From Silvimonas terrae (lineage in GTDB: Bacteria > Pseudomonadota > Gammaproteobacteria > Burkholderiales > Chitinibacteraceae): 64,000 nt of DNA. Positions 37,134 through 47,111 of the stretch are shown in pieces (position 1 is the stretch's first letter; every line of letters starts with the position of its first letter). The stretch covers positions 186,001 through 250,000 of the forward strand of contig NZ_JACHHN010000002.1 of the NCBI RefSeq assembly GCF_014202765.1, read 5' to 3'. The position numbers and the translations under genes are program-made. A model generated the notes under the pieces. The model searched no databases and was not told where the DNA came from. It saw only the letters and a list, made by a program, of their open reading frames with translations.

Positions 37134-38414
37134 ATGATTACCGACAACATTCCGCGCCGGGCTACCCGGCAGGTGCGTATCGGCAACGTATGGGTGGGAA
37201 GTGACCACCCGATCGTTGTCCAGTCCATGACCAATACCGATACCGCAGATGCCAGGGGAACGGCAGACCAGATCTATGATCTGTGGCGCGCAGGCTCGGA
37301 AATGGTGCGGATTACCGTCAATAGCCCGGAAGCCGCGTCGCAGGTGGCGCGCATCCGCGACATGCTGGCGGCGCGTGATTGCGACGTGCCCATTGTCGGT
37401 GATTTCCACTTCAATGGTGACCGGCTGCTGCGCGACTACCCGGACTGTGCTGAGGCGCTGGCCAAGTACCGCATTAATCCGGGTAACGTCGGCAAGGGTT
37501 CGAAAAAGGACGAGAAATTTGCGTTCATGATCGAAAAAGCCGTCGAATATGACAAACCAGTGCGCATTGGCGTGAACTGGGGCTCGCTTGATCAAGTGCT
37601 GGCCGTGCGTTTGATGGATGAAAACGCCAGACTCTCCAAACCGCTGCCCGCCGAAGCGGTCATGCGCGAAGCGCTGATTCGATCCGCGCTGGATTCAGCC
37701 GCACAGGCTGTGTCCTGGGGCCTGTCGCCTGACAAGATCATTCTGTCGTGCAAGGTGTCGCACGTGCAGGATCTGATTGCCGTCTACCGTGATCTGGCCG
37801 GCCGTTGTGATTACCCGCTGCATCTGGGGCTGACCGAAGCCGGCATGGGCTCCAAAGGGATCGTCGCTTCCAGCGCCGCCCTGGCTGTGTTGTTGCAGGA
37901 AGGCTACGGCGATACCGTGCGTATTTCGCTGACGCCAGAGCCGGGTGGCGATCGCACCAAAGAAGTGGTGGTGGCGCAGGAACTCCTGCAAACCATGGGT
38001 TTGCGCTCGTTTACCCCGTTGGTCACGGCGTGTCCCGGGTGTGGTCGGACCACGTCCACTGTCTTCCAGGAACTGGCTCAGGGTATTCAGCAGTTTTTGC
38101 GTGAGCAGATGCCGGTGTGGCGTTTGCAATACCCCGGCGTGGAAGACCTCAAGGTGGCGGTGATGGGCTGTGTCGTAAATGGCCCGGGTGAATCCAAGCT
38201 GGCCGACATTGGGATCAGCTTGCCGGGCACCGGCGAAGTGCCGGTTTGCCCGGTCTACGTAGATGGCGAAAAAACAGTAACGCTCAAAGGTGATCGGGTG
38301 ACTGAAGAGTTCCTCGCCATCGTGCAGGACTACGTGTTGACGCGCTATCAGGAAGGCGGGGCCAAACGACGGGAAACCGCCGCGCCGCGTACGATTCCAC
38401 TTAAACAAATCTGA
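37134..38414 (+). CDS. ispG: 4-hydroxy-3-methylbut-2-en-1-yl diphosphate synthase
   Basis: IspG (GcpE) makes HMBDP from MEcPP in the MEP isoprenoid pathway with a [4Fe-4S] cluster. The 426-residue protein is the shorter proteobacterial form. The substrate-binding start [18 protein letters not shown], the Fe-S cysteines in TACPGCGR (about residue 305) and in the [11 protein letters not shown] block (about 345-355) are visible. ATG at 37134 gives the normal N-terminus; a TTG at 37113 is in frame. Confidence 0.98.
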   Translation: MITDNIPRRATRQVRIGNVWVGSDHPIVVQSMTNTDTADARGTADQIYDLWRAGSEMVRITVNSPEAASQVARIRDMLAARDCDVPIVGDFHFNGDRLLRDYPDCAEALAKYRINPGNVGKGSKKDEKFAFMIEKAVEYDKPVRIGVNWGSLDQVLAVRLMDENARLSKPLPAEAVMREALIRSALDSAAQAVSWGLSPDKIILSCKVSHVQDLIAVYRDLAGRCDYPLHLGLTEAGMGSKGIVASSAALAVLLQEGYGDTVRISLTPEPGGDRTKEVVVAQELLQTMGLRSFTPLVTACPGCGRTTSTVFQELAQGIQQFLREQMPVWRLQYPGVEDLKVAVMGCVVNGPGESKLADIGISLPGTGEVPVCPVYVDGEKTVTLKGDRVTEEFLAIVQDYVLTRYQEGGAKRRETAAPRTIPLKQI

Positions 38415-38472
38415 CCGCTGCGCGCCGCCCCGAATGGGCGGCGCGTGTCTTTACCCATACCGGATTGATCAA

Positions 38473-39759
38473 ATGAGTAAAAACATTGAGGGCGTTCGCG
38501 GCATGAACGACGCGTTGCCCGTTGTGACCAAAGGCTCGCCGATTGCGACGCCTGCCTGGTTGTACCTGGAGTCTGTCGCGCGTGAATGGCTCAACGCCTA
38601 CGGCTACAAGCAAATCCGCACACCGATCGTGGAGTCCACCGACCTGTTTGTGCGCGGTGTAGGCGAGCACACGGATATCGTTGAAAAAGAAATGTACTCG
38701 TTTGAGGACAAGCTCAATGGCGAGCGCCTGACACTGCGGCCGGAAGGTACGGCCGGTACTGTACGGGCGTGTATTGAACATGGTCTGCTGTACAACCAGA
38801 CGCAGCGCCTGTGGTACATCGGGCAGATGTATCGGCATGAGCGCCCGCAAAAAGGGCGCTATCGCCAGTTTCACCAGATCGGCGCTGAAGCTTTCGGGTT
38901 TGAAGGTCCGGATGTGGATGCCGAGCAGATTGTCATGCTGGCCGACCTGTTCAAGCGTCTCGGCTTGACGGGCCTGACACTGGAACTGAACACCCTGGGT
39001 GAGGCGAGCGAGCGGGCAGCGCACCGCTCAGAACTGATCAAGTATCTGGAAGGTTTCAAGGACCAACTGGATGAAGACGGCCAACGCCGCTTGTACACCA
39101 ATCCGCTGCGCGTACTGGATACCAAAAATCCGGCGTTGCAAGACATGGCCAACAACGCGCCGCGTCTGCTGGATTTCCTGGGCGAAAAATCCCGCGCCCA
39201 CTTCGAAACGCTGACGGCGCTGCTGGATGCCGCGGGTGTCGCCTATGTCATCAATCCGCGTCTGGTTCGCGGGCTGGATTATTACAATCTGACCGTGTTT
39301 GAGTGGACGACCACCGAACTGGGTACTCAGGCCACGGTCGGTGGTGGCGGCCGTTATGATGGCCTCGTCGAGCAACTGGGTGGCAAGCCTTGTCCAGGGG
39401 TCGGATTTGGCTTGGGCATTGAGCGCCTGTTGCTGTTGCTGGAAGCTCAAGGCATTGTGCCCCCGGCGCAAGAACCCGATGTTTATCTGGTGCATGCCGG
39501 CGACGGCACTGGCACGGCTGCTTTCAAGCTGGCTAATACCTTGCGTAGCGACGGGTTTGCCGTGGTACTCAACTGCGGTGGTGGTAGCTTCAAATCGCAA
39601 TTCAAGAAGGCCGATGCCTCTGGTGCGCGCTTTGCCGTGGTCATTGGTGATGAAGAAGTGGCCAACGGCACAGCCAATCTGAAAACGCTGAAAGGCGAGG
39701 GCGCTGGCGCACAAGTGACATTGCCTTTGGCCGACCTTGCCGCGCAAATTCGGGCATAA
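38473..39759 (+). CDS. hisS: Histidyl-tRNA synthetase
   Basis: The 428-residue class II synthetase charges tRNA-His. Motif 2 region ([23 protein letters not shown] split at the usual loop, about 110-130), the histidine A motif LVRGLDYYN (about 260-268) and motif 3 [14 protein letters not shown] (about 310-323) are present, with an anticodon-binding domain in the last 100 residues. ATG at 38473 gives [13 protein letters not shown], the classic start. Confidence 0.98.
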   Translation: MSKNIEGVRGMNDALPVVTKGSPIATPAWLYLESVAREWLNAYGYKQIRTPIVESTDLFVRGVGEHTDIVEKEMYSFEDKLNGERLTLRPEGTAGTVRACIEHGLLYNQTQRLWYIGQMYRHERPQKGRYRQFHQIGAEAFGFEGPDVDAEQIVMLADLFKRLGLTGLTLELNTLGEASERAAHRSELIKYLEGFKDQLDEDGQRRLYTNPLRVLDTKNPALQDMANNAPRLLDFLGEKSRAHFETLTALLDAAGVAYVINPRLVRGLDYYNLTVFEWTTTELGTQATVGGGGRYDGLVEQLGGKPCPGVGFGLGIERLLLLLEAQGIVPPAQEPDVYLVHAGDGTGTAAFKLANTLRSDGFAVVLNCGGGSFKSQFKKADASGARFAVVIGDEEVANGTANLKTLKGEGAGAQVTLPLADLAAQIRA

Positions 39760-39840
39760 TCCGAAACCTGATCACCGATGCGACGTCATGCGATGACGGC
39801 GCATTTATCCACATAACAAGCAGCACAACAGGAAATCAGA

Positions 39841-40470
39841 ATGGCTTTTGATTTGCAAGAACAGGAACAGATTGCCGAACTGAAGGCAGCCTGGGAAAGT
39901 TGGGGCAGGTTTGTAGCAGGCGCAGTCGTCATCGCGCTGATTGGCTATCTGGGCTGGACTGGCTGGAACTGGTACGCCAACAAACAGGCGCAGGCCGCTG
40001 GCGACGAATACTCGGTTTTCGAGAAAGCCTACGGCGTAGATCCGACCAAGGCCGGCGCGCAAGCGGACGCGCTGAAGAAAGATTACCCGAACAGCCCGTT
40101 TACCACCCGCGCCGCTTTGCTGGCCGCCAAGGGTGCTGCGGACGCTGGCGATACCAAAACGGCTACGGATCAACTGACCTGGGTGATTGCCCATTCGGCG
40201 GAATCTGCCGTGCGTGACGCCGCCCGCATGAGCCTGGCCGCAGTTGAGCTTGACCAGAAACAGTACGACGTTGCCCTCAAGACCCTGAGTGGTCGTGAGA
40301 ACGAGTCTTACACCGCATTGTTTGCCGAAGCGCGCGGCGATGTTCTGGCCGCCAAGGGCGATGCCGCCGGTGCCCGTGATGCATATAAAGACGCTTTAGC
40401 CAAGCTCGACAAGAGCGCCGGTAATGCCCGCTTTGTTGAAGTAAAACTCGCTGCTCTCGGAAATTCCTGA
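39841..40470 (+). CDS. yfgM: YfgM family tetratricopeptide protein (SecYEG ancillary factor)
   Basis: A 209-residue single-pass inner-membrane protein. A short cytoplasmic N-terminus (AFDLQEQEQIAELKAAWESWG) precedes a membrane helix (about 22-42), and the periplasmic part has TPR-like helices. In E. coli YfgM joins SecYEG and the chaperone PpiD and affects stress signalling. Position between hisS and bamB is the conserved one. AGGAAATC is the ribosome-binding site. Confidence 0.93.
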   Translation: MAFDLQEQEQIAELKAAWESWGRFVAGAVVIALIGYLGWTGWNWYANKQAQAAGDEYSVFEKAYGVDPTKAGAQADALKKDYPNSPFTTRAALLAAKGAADAGDTKTATDQLTWVIAHSAESAVRDAARMSLAAVELDQKQYDVALKTLSGRENESYTALFAEARGDVLAAKGDAAGARDAYKDALAKLDKSAGNARFVEVKLAALGNS

Positions 40471-40471
40471 T

Positions 40472-41614
40472 ATGTCTTTGCAACGTCAGTTTGTTCGTGG
40501 TTTGTGCCTGAGCGCAGTAGCCCTGGCACTGGCCGGTTGTGCCGCTCCCAGCAATGCGCCCACACCGTCGCCGCTCCCCGTAGTCAAGAACACGGCCAAC
40601 GTGGCTGTACAGTGGCGTGCTTCTGCCGGTAGCGAGTCGGAGTTCCTGCGTTTCTTGCCGGCCAATCTGGGTGACCTGATGGTCGTGGCGGGCGCGCCTG
40701 ATCGCCTGACTGCGTACAAACTGGATCGTGGCACCGTGCAATGGCAAGTCCGTCTGGAAAAACCGGTTGCCGGTGGTGTTGGTGCGGGTAATGGTGTGGT
40801 TGCGGTCGGCACTCTCAAGGGCATGGTTTATGTCTTTGATGCCAACGGCAAACCGCTGTGGAATAGCCAGGCGACCAGCGAAATTGTCGCGCCGCCTGCC
40901 ATTGCCAACGACGTTGTGCTGGTACGTACCGGTGATGGCAAGATTTCTGCCCTGTCGATTGCCGACGGTTCGGTAAAGTGGCAGTTCTCTCGCCAGTTGC
41001 CTACCCTGACCCTGCGCAACTATGCGCCTCTCACTGTGGCAGATGGCGTTGTGTACGCCGGCTTGCCGGCAGGTCACCTGGCCGCATTGTCGGCTGAAGA
41101 TGGCCGTGTGCTGTGGGATAACGTGGTCGCTCAGCCCAAAGGGGCCACTGAGGTCGAGCGGGTCGCCGACGTTGTTTCCGCACCGCTGATCAGTGGGGGC
41201 TCTGTCTGCGCTGCCGCTTACCAGGGTCGCGTAGGTTGTTTTGACCGCCGCAGTGGTTCCACCGTCTGGTCGCGTGAAGCTTCCAGTTATTCAGGCGTTG
41301 CCGTTGACGGTAACAAGGTCTTCCTGACCGACGATCAAGGCCATGTGCGCGCTTTCGAGCATGAAACCGGCCGTAGTGTCTGGGATCAGGACAAACTGGC
41401 CGCACGTATCGTGAGTGCACCCTCCATCCTTGGTGGTTACGTCGCTGTGGCGGATTACCAGGGTTACGTTCACCTCTTGAACGAAGACGACGGCAGTTTC
41501 GTCGCACAAATCGCAACCGACGGCAGCCGTATCGCCGCGGCACCGCAAACCTTCTCTGACCATCTGATCTTGCAGTCCCAAAAGGGCGATGTTTATTCGG
41601 TTGGTATAAAGTAA
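40472..41614 (+). CDS. bamB: Outer membrane protein assembly factor BamB
   Basis: BamB is a beta-propeller lipoprotein of the BAM complex that folds outer-membrane proteins. The 380-residue protein has a lipoprotein signal peptide with LAGC (Cys about 23) and eight PQQ-like repeats, such as [17 protein letters not shown] and [17 protein letters not shown]. It starts 1 nt after the yfgM stop codon, so coupling is likely. Confidence 0.96.
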   Translation: MSLQRQFVRGLCLSAVALALAGCAAPSNAPTPSPLPVVKNTANVAVQWRASAGSESEFLRFLPANLGDLMVVAGAPDRLTAYKLDRGTVQWQVRLEKPVAGGVGAGNGVVAVGTLKGMVYVFDANGKPLWNSQATSEIVAPPAIANDVVLVRTGDGKISALSIADGSVKWQFSRQLPTLTLRNYAPLTVADGVVYAGLPAGHLAALSAEDGRVLWDNVVAQPKGATEVERVADVVSAPLISGGSVCAAAYQGRVGCFDRRSGSTVWSREASSYSGVAVDGNKVFLTDDQGHVRAFEHETGRSVWDQDKLAARIVSAPSILGGYVAVADYQGYVHLLNEDDGSFVAQIATDGSRIAAAPQTFSDHLILQSQKGDVYSVGIK

Positions 41615-41618
41615 ACGC

Positions 41619-43055
41619 ATGAAGCCAACGATTGCCCTGGTAGGGCGCCCCAATGTGGGCAAATCCACACTATTCAACCGGTTGACCAAAACGCGGGATG
41701 CGTTGGTCGCCGATATGCCCGGCTTGACCCGAGATCGTCACTACGGTCACGGCAAGGTGGGTGATCGTCCGTATTTTGTAGTCGACACCGGCGGTTTTGA
41801 GCCGGTGGTGGACGAAGGCATCTTGCATGAAATGGCCCGCCAGACGCTGCAGGCCGTAGACGAAGCCGATGCCGTGATTTTCATTGTGGATGGCCGTACC
41901 GGCATTACCCCGCAAGACAAGATCATTGCGCAGCGCCTGCGTGAGAGCCAGCGCCCGGTCTGGGTGGCCGTCAACAAGGTTGAGGGGATGACCCGCGGCG
42001 TTGTGGTGGCCGACTTTTACGAGTTGGGCCTGACCGAACCGACCGCCATTTCTGCCTCTCATGGCGAGGGCGTGCGCGAACTCATCAGTGAAGTGCTGGA
42101 ACGCTTCCCGGTTGACGAAGAATCGGCCGAAGCCGATCACCCCAAGTTTGCGGTGATTGGTCGCCCCAATGTGGGCAAGTCGACGCTGGTGAACGCGGTG
42201 CTGGGTGAAGAGCGCGTCATTGCGTTCGACCAACCGGGTACGACGCGTGACTCGGTATACATCGATTTTGAGCGTAACGACCGGCACTACACCATTATCG
42301 ACACAGCCGGTATGCGCCGTCGCGGCAAGATTGATGACGTGATCGAGAAATTCTCGGTCATCAAGACCATGCAAGCCGTGACCGACGCCAACGTCGCCGT
42401 GCTGGTGCTCGACGCCACGCAAGAAGTGTCTGATCAGGACGCCCGGCTGGCCAGTTTTGTGCTGGAAACCGGCCGCGCGCTGGTCGTGGCCATCAACAAG
42501 TGGGAATCCGCCGACGAAATACAGCGTGACCGTATCAAGCGCGAGATCGACCGCAAGCTCACCTTCCTTGATTTTGCCAAATTCCACTACATCTCTGCCT
42601 TGCGCGGGCAGGGTGTCGGTGATTTGTTCAAATCCATCGACCAGGCGTATCACGCGGCGATGATCAAGATTCCAACGCCCAAGCTCACCCGTGCGCTGCA
42701 ACTTATGGTGGAGCGTCAGCAACCGCCGCTGTCCGGCAAGATTCGCCCCAAGCTGCGTTACGCTCACCAGGGCGGTACCAATCCGCCGGTAGTGGTGGTG
42801 CATGGCAACGCGCTGGAACAGATTCCGGCCGTGTACTGGCGTTACCTTGAACGCAGCTTCATGACCATGTTCAAGTTGCAAGGTACACCCTTGCGCGTAC
42901 AGTTCAAACGCGGGGATAACCCCTTCCAGGAAAAACTGGAAGAGCCGAAAAAGCAGAGTTTGATGGAACGCCGCCGCAAGGTGGTTGCGGGCAAAAAAGA
43001 AGAAAGCCGCAAGAAGCTGGCGGCCCACAGGGCCAAAAAACCGCTTCGGCCATAG
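41619..43055 (+). CDS. der: Ribosome biogenesis GTPase Der (EngA)
   Basis: Der has two tandem GTPase domains and a KH-like C-terminal domain and works in 50S assembly. In the 478-residue protein the P loop GRPNVGKST occurs at about residue 8 and again at about 180, each followed by its DTAG-type (DTGG, DTAG) and NKVE/NKWE motifs. The basic C-terminal tail ([21 protein letters not shown], about 450-470) is typical of the family. It starts 4 nt after bamB and ends the cluster. Confidence 0.98.
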   Translation: MKPTIALVGRPNVGKSTLFNRLTKTRDALVADMPGLTRDRHYGHGKVGDRPYFVVDTGGFEPVVDEGILHEMARQTLQAVDEADAVIFIVDGRTGITPQDKIIAQRLRESQRPVWVAVNKVEGMTRGVVVADFYELGLTEPTAISASHGEGVRELISEVLERFPVDEESAEADHPKFAVIGRPNVGKSTLVNAVLGEERVIAFDQPGTTRDSVYIDFERNDRHYTIIDTAGMRRRGKIDDVIEKFSVIKTMQAVTDANVAVLVLDATQEVSDQDARLASFVLETGRALVVAINKWESADEIQRDRIKREIDRKLTFLDFAKFHYISALRGQGVGDLFKSIDQAYHAAMIKIPTPKLTRALQLMVERQQPPLSGKIRPKLRYAHQGGTNPPVVVVHGNALEQIPAVYWRYLERSFMTMFKLQGTPLRVQFKRGDNPFQEKLEEPKKQSLMERRRKVVAGKKEESRKKLAAHRAKKPLRP

Positions 43056-43089
43056 CATGTTTTGCGGCCAGGCAATGGTAACTTGCCTA

Positions 43090-43118
43090 TTGGCAGCTAA
43101 CAGCTTTTGTACTATAAG
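43090..43118 (+). promoter_or_regulatory. Candidate sigma-70 promoter of hfq
   Basis: TTGGCA (-35) and TATAAG (-10), each one base from consensus, with an ideal 17-nt spacer, in the 144-bp space before hfq. The transcript would have a leader of about 75 nt. Confidence 0.7.
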
Positions 43119-43199
43119 CGTAAGACAGGTTGTAAAAAGCAAAGCAAATTAGAAGATTTGCGATTCACCACCAACAATAACGCATCGGAGAATTAAAAC

Positions 43200-43466
43200 A
43201 TGAGTACCAAGGGGCAAATGCTACAAGACCCGTTCCTGAACATCCTGCGTAAAGAACACGTTCCGGTTTACATCTATCTGGTGAATGGCATCAAGCTGCA
43301 AGGCCAGATCGAATCGTTCGATCAGTATGTTGTCCTTTTGCGCAATAACGTGACGCAAATGGTGTACAAGCACGCCATTTCGACCGTTGTGCCGTCGCGC
43401 CCGGTCAATATTCCGCATGAGCACCCGCAATCGGCCACGGTTGCCGCTGCCACGCCGGAAGCCTGA
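43200..43466 (+). CDS. hfq: RNA chaperone Hfq
   Basis: Hfq forms a hexameric ring that pairs small RNAs with mRNAs. The 88-residue protein has the N-terminal [16 protein letters not shown] with the RNA-contacting Gln, Sm1 ([21 protein letters not shown]) split around residues 25-45 and Sm2 ([16 protein letters not shown], residues 52-67), then a short disordered tail. GGAGAATTAAAAC precedes the start. Confidence 0.99.
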   Translation: MSTKGQMLQDPFLNILRKEHVPVYIYLVNGIKLQGQIESFDQYVVLLRNNVTQMVYKHAISTVVPSRPVNIPHEHPQSATVAAATPEA

Positions 43467-43480
43467 TCAGTCTGACTGGT

Positions 43481-43522
43481 AGAAAAAAACCCCGGAGGTT
43501 TGGGCCCCCGGGGTTTTTTTCT
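43481..43522 (+). terminator. Terminator/attenuator between hfq and hflX
   Basis: AGAAAAAAACCCCGG and CCGGGGTTTTTTTCT form a 15-bp perfect stem with seven T on the descending arm. It sits 15 nt after the hfq stop. It should end most hfq transcripts, leaving hflX to read-through or its own promoter. Confidence 0.9.
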
Positions 43523-43554
43523 GGCCGGATGCTGCCATATTGCTAGGTACGGCC

Positions 43555-43587
43555 GTGCCGGGGCGAACTCTCGCCGGCACATGTTTT
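43555..43587 (+). promoter_or_regulatory. Second hairpin in the hfq-hflX spacer
   Basis: GTGCCGG-GG-CG pairs with CG-CCGGCAC around AACTCT and is followed by ATGTTTTTC. It may be a second, weaker attenuator 40 nt before hflX. Confidence 0.5.
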
Positions 43588-43618
43588 TCATCTTTTGTTC
43601 CAGTGATCCAGAAAACTT

Positions 43619-44719
43619 ATGTTCGAACGCCACAAAGGCGGGGACCGGGCGGTTCTGGTCTGTCTTGATTTCAATGAGCCAGACTACCGCGACGGTCAGG
43701 AAGAATTCGTGCAACTTGTCGAGTCTGCCGGCGTGACGCCGGTGGCCATGATCGAGGGTAGCCGGCGCAAGCCTGATCCGGCGTTTTTCGCCGGTACCGG
43801 CAAGGTTGAAGAAATTGCCGAAGCGGTACGTGCCAACCAGGCGGAGCTGGTGATTTTCAACCATCAGTTATCTCCGGCGCAGGAGCGCAACCTGGAAAAG
43901 GCCATTCAGTGTCGTGTCGTGGATCGCACCACGCTGATTCTGGATATCTTTGCCCAGCGGGCCCGGACTGCCGAAGGCAAGTTGCAGGTTGAACTGGCGC
44001 AGTTATCGCACATGTCCACGCGTCTTGTCCGCGGCTGGACTCACCTTGAGCGACAAAAGGGCGGGGTGGGTCTGCGTGGCCCGGGTGAAACGCAGCTGGA
44101 AACCGACCGCCGCTTGCTGGGTATCCGCGTCAAGCGCTTGAAGACGCAACTGGAAACCGTTCAGAAGCAACGGCAGACCCAGCGGCGCGCGCGTGAACGT
44201 AGCAACCAGTTTTCGGTCTCCATTGTGGGCTATACCAATGCGGGTAAATCCACGCTGTTCAATGCATTGACCAAGGCCAATATCTACGCGGCAAACCAGT
44301 TGTTTGCCACGCTGGATACCACGTCACGCAAGCTGTTCCTGGATCAAGAGCATTCCGTGGTCATTTCCGACACGGTCGGATTTATCCGCCAGTTGCCGCA
44401 CACACTGGTGGCCGCATTCCGCGCCACGCTGGAAGAAACCATCCAGGCAGACCTGTTGTTGCACGTTGTTGATGTCAATCATCCGCTGCGTGACATGCAA
44501 GTTGAAGAAGTCAACAAAGTTTTAAATGAAGTAGGTGCGGAACACATCGAGCAGTTGATGGTCTGGAACAAGATCGACCTGAAAGGGCTTGCGCCAGCAG
44601 TCGAGCATGACGAGTATGATAAAATCCGTGCGGTTCGTGTAAGCGCCGCGCAGGGGGAAGGGCTCGATTTGCTGCGGGGCGCGCTGGTCGATGCAATGAG
44701 TCAACCCGTCGAGGAATAA
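43619..44719 (+). CDS. hflX: GTPase HflX
   Basis: HflX is a ribosome-binding GTPase that splits stalled ribosomes under heat or other stress. The 366-residue protein has the N-terminal HflX domain (about 1-110), a coiled linker with RGPGETQLETDRR (about 157-169) and a G domain with GYTNAGKST (about 203-211), DTVGFI and NKID motifs. The position between hfq and hflK is the standard one. Confidence 0.96.
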   Translation: MFERHKGGDRAVLVCLDFNEPDYRDGQEEFVQLVESAGVTPVAMIEGSRRKPDPAFFAGTGKVEEIAEAVRANQAELVIFNHQLSPAQERNLEKAIQCRVVDRTTLILDIFAQRARTAEGKLQVELAQLSHMSTRLVRGWTHLERQKGGVGLRGPGETQLETDRRLLGIRVKRLKTQLETVQKQRQTQRRARERSNQFSVSIVGYTNAGKSTLFNALTKANIYAANQLFATLDTTSRKLFLDQEHSVVISDTVGFIRQLPHTLVAAFRATLEETIQADLLLHVVDVNHPLRDMQVEEVNKVLNEVGAEHIEQLMVWNKIDLKGLAPAVEHDEYDKIRAVRVSAAQGEGLDLLRGALVDAMSQPVEE

Positions 44720-44728
44720 CAAGATCCC

Positions 44729-45913
44729 ATGAGTCAAAACGATCCGCAGTGGGGTGGTGGCCGCAAGGATGGCCCGCCCGATCTGGACGAAATCATTCGT
44801 AACTTCACCAACAAGCTGTCCCGTTTCTTTGGCGGTGGCAATCGGCCGCCGTCATCGTCGGGTAACCGTGGCGGTATTCCGGGCGGCAGCACGGGCGTTG
44901 TTGCGATTATCGGCATTGTTGTTGTGTTGTGGCTGGCCTCCGGCTTTTACGTGGTCGATGAGCGTGAGAACGCGCTCATCCTGCGTTTTGGCCGCTATGT
45001 CGAAACCGTCAACAAGTCAGGCCTGAAGTGGCACTACCCCTGGCCGATTGAAGCGCGCGAAATCATCAACGTGACCGAAATCCGCAGTCTGGAAGTTGGC
45101 GGTCGTGGTGACAACGGCAGCGATGAGTCGATCATGCTGACGGGCGACCAGAACATCCTGCAAGTGCAGCTTGAAGTGCAATACACCCTCAAGTCTGCGC
45201 AAGACTTTGCCTTCAACAACCGCTTTGTGGATCGCGATGGCAAGGACATGGTCAAGCAGGCTGCAGAAACAGCCATTCGTGAAGTCGTCGGCCAGAACAA
45301 GGTGGACTACGTGCTGAACGAAGGTCGCGGCAAGATTGCCGAAGACACGCGAGACCTGATCCAGAATCTGCTGGACCGCTACGGGGCCGGTATTACCATT
45401 GCCCGCGTCAATATCTCGGACGTGCAGCCGCCGGAACAGGTGCAAACCGCGTTTGCTGATGCGGTCAAGGCACGGCAGGATCGGGCGCGCCTGATCAATG
45501 AAGGTACGGCTTACGCCAATGATGTGGTGCCCAAGGCCAGCGGTACGGCTGCCCGCCTGATGGAAGAGGCGCAGGGCTACCGTCAGCGTGTGGTCTCGCA
45601 GGCAGAAGGCGATGCATCGCGCTTCAAGCAGGTCGCGACCGAGTACGCCAAGGCTCCGCAAGTAACGCGTGAACGCATGTACCTGGATACCATGGAACAA
45701 ATGTTCCAGAAGACCACGAAGGTACTGGTGGATCAGAAGGGCAGCGGCAATTTGTTGTATCTGCCACTGGATAAACTGATCCAGTCGACCAATCCCGCTC
45801 CGTCTGCGGATGTGGCCAAGCCGGCAGCACCGGCTGACACCAGCGCAGATGCCACCCCGGCCACCACGGCTGCCGCTCCGGCGGCGGACCGTGCCGGGCG
45901 CGACGGACGATAA
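44729..45913 (+). CDS. hflK: FtsH protease modulator HflK
   Basis: HflK and HflC form a large membrane cage round the FtsH protease. In the 394-residue protein a Gly/Ser-rich cytoplasmic N-terminus (about 1-55) precedes the membrane helix (about 56-76), then the SPFH/band 7 domain with YVVDERENALILRFGRYVETV, and an Ala/Pro-rich C-terminal tail (about 355-394). It starts 9 nt after hflX and is followed by hflC. Confidence 0.97.
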   Translation: MSQNDPQWGGGRKDGPPDLDEIIRNFTNKLSRFFGGGNRPPSSSGNRGGIPGGSTGVVAIIGIVVVLWLASGFYVVDERENALILRFGRYVETVNKSGLKWHYPWPIEAREIINVTEIRSLEVGGRGDNGSDESIMLTGDQNILQVQLEVQYTLKSAQDFAFNNRFVDRDGKDMVKQAAETAIREVVGQNKVDYVLNEGRGKIAEDTRDLIQNLLDRYGAGITIARVNISDVQPPEQVQTAFADAVKARQDRARLINEGTAYANDVVPKASGTAARLMEEAQGYRQRVVSQAEGDASRFKQVATEYAKAPQVTRERMYLDTMEQMFQKTTKVLVDQKGSGNLLYLPLDKLIQSTNPAPSADVAKPAAPADTSADATPATTAAAPAADRAGRDGR

Positions 45914-45925
45914 CAGGGAGTGGTC

Positions 45926-46816
45926 ATGAATCGAATTATTCCGACCCTTGCGGTCATACTGGTTGTGCTTTTCGTGCTGAGCCTGGCGCTCTTCACGGTG
46001 GACCAGCGGCAGTACGCCGTGGTGTTCCAGTTCTCTGAATTCAAGCGCGTGCTTAAAGAGCCGGGTATTTTCTTCAAGGTGCCGCTGCTGCAAGACGTGC
46101 GTTACTTTGATAGCCGGATCCAGAGCATTGACGAGGCTGAGCCGGCCCGTATCCAGACCATTGAAAAGATGAACGTCAAGGTCGACAGCTACATCAAGTG
46201 GCAGATTGTGGATGTGGAGCGCTATTACCGCGCGGTGGGTCTGGACGAAAGCAAGGCGCGTGATCGTCTGCGCAATACCGTCAACAACATGCTGCGTGAC
46301 GAGTTCGGCAAACGCACCGTACAAGACGTGATCTCAGGCCAGCGTGATGCTGTCATGGCACGGGTGCAGCAAGTGGCTGATGCTGACGCGGCGCGGATTG
46401 GGGTACGCGTGGTCGATGTGCGTATCAAGCGCGTTGAACTGGAAGACAGCACGCTGAACTCCGTGTACGAGCGCATGCAGTCTGAGCGCAAGGCCGTGGC
46501 CAATCAGTTGCGTGCAGAAGGTTCTGCTGCCGCTGAACAAATCAAGGCCGATGCAGATCGTCAGCGTGAAGTATTGCTGGCCGATGCCTACAGCCAGGCG
46601 CAAGCGCTCAAGGGTGAGGGCGATGCCAAAGCTGCCGCGATCTACGCTGATGCTTATGGCAAGAACCCCGAGTTCTATTCCTTCTACCGCAGCCTGGAAG
46701 CCTATAAGCAAAGCTTCAACAAAAAGTCTGACCTGATGGTGGTCGATCCTAGCGCCGATTTCTTCAAGTACATGAAGAATCCTGGCCCCGGTGCGACTGG
46801 CAAGGCAGGCAAGTAA
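45926..46816 (+). CDS. hflC: FtsH protease modulator HflC
   Basis: HflC is the partner of HflK. The 296-residue protein has an N-terminal membrane helix (about 5-24) and an SPFH domain with QYAVVFQFSEFKRVLKEPG, followed by the coiled ERKAVANQLRAEG segment and a C-terminal YRSLEAYKQSF helix. AGGGAG lies 6 nt before ATG at 45926; an in-frame GTG at 45920 is less likely. Confidence 0.96.
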   Translation: MNRIIPTLAVILVVLFVLSLALFTVDQRQYAVVFQFSEFKRVLKEPGIFFKVPLLQDVRYFDSRIQSIDEAEPARIQTIEKMNVKVDSYIKWQIVDVERYYRAVGLDESKARDRLRNTVNNMLRDEFGKRTVQDVISGQRDAVMARVQQVADADAARIGVRVVDVRIKRVELEDSTLNSVYERMQSERKAVANQLRAEGSAAAEQIKADADRQREVLLADAYSQAQALKGEGDAKAAAIYADAYGKNPEFYSFYRSLEAYKQSFNKKSDLMVVDPSADFFKYMKNPGPGATGKAGK

Positions 46817-46873
46817 GCACACCTCCTTCCTGGCGTTTGCACTCACGTCAGAGGGCTTTTGCTGCTTGTGTTT

Positions 46874-46904
46874 GCGGGGCCTGTGCATATTGCAAAGGCC
46901 CCGC
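46874..46904 (+). other. Hairpin in the hflC-hisZ spacer
   Basis: GCGGGGCCT and AGGCCCCGC pair around a 13-nt loop, 57 nt after hflC. No T tract follows, so termination is doubtful. The 295-bp spacer (46817-47111) holds no DUF2065 gene, which often follows hflC. GAGATAATACGATAC at 46996-47010 could contain a -10 box for hisZ. Confidence 0.45.
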
Positions 46905-47111
46905 ATGCACGATATGCATGTGCGGTAGTCTGACCTTGTACATCCATTCATGAAGGCCCTTGTGGCAGTTCTTGCCCGCGAAGGGCGGCATTCATGAGAT
47001 AATACGATACGAAAATCACGGCCCCGGTGCGTCCTGCGCGCCAGGGCCTTGATTTGTCTGGATTTTCTGTCATGCGGATTTTTGAGAGTCCGCAACACTC
47101 CTGGTTTGAAA

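Noticed and set aside
41670-43142. A 490-codon minus-strand frame opposite der
   Set aside because: It is an antisense shadow; der is certain from its two P loops and full length.
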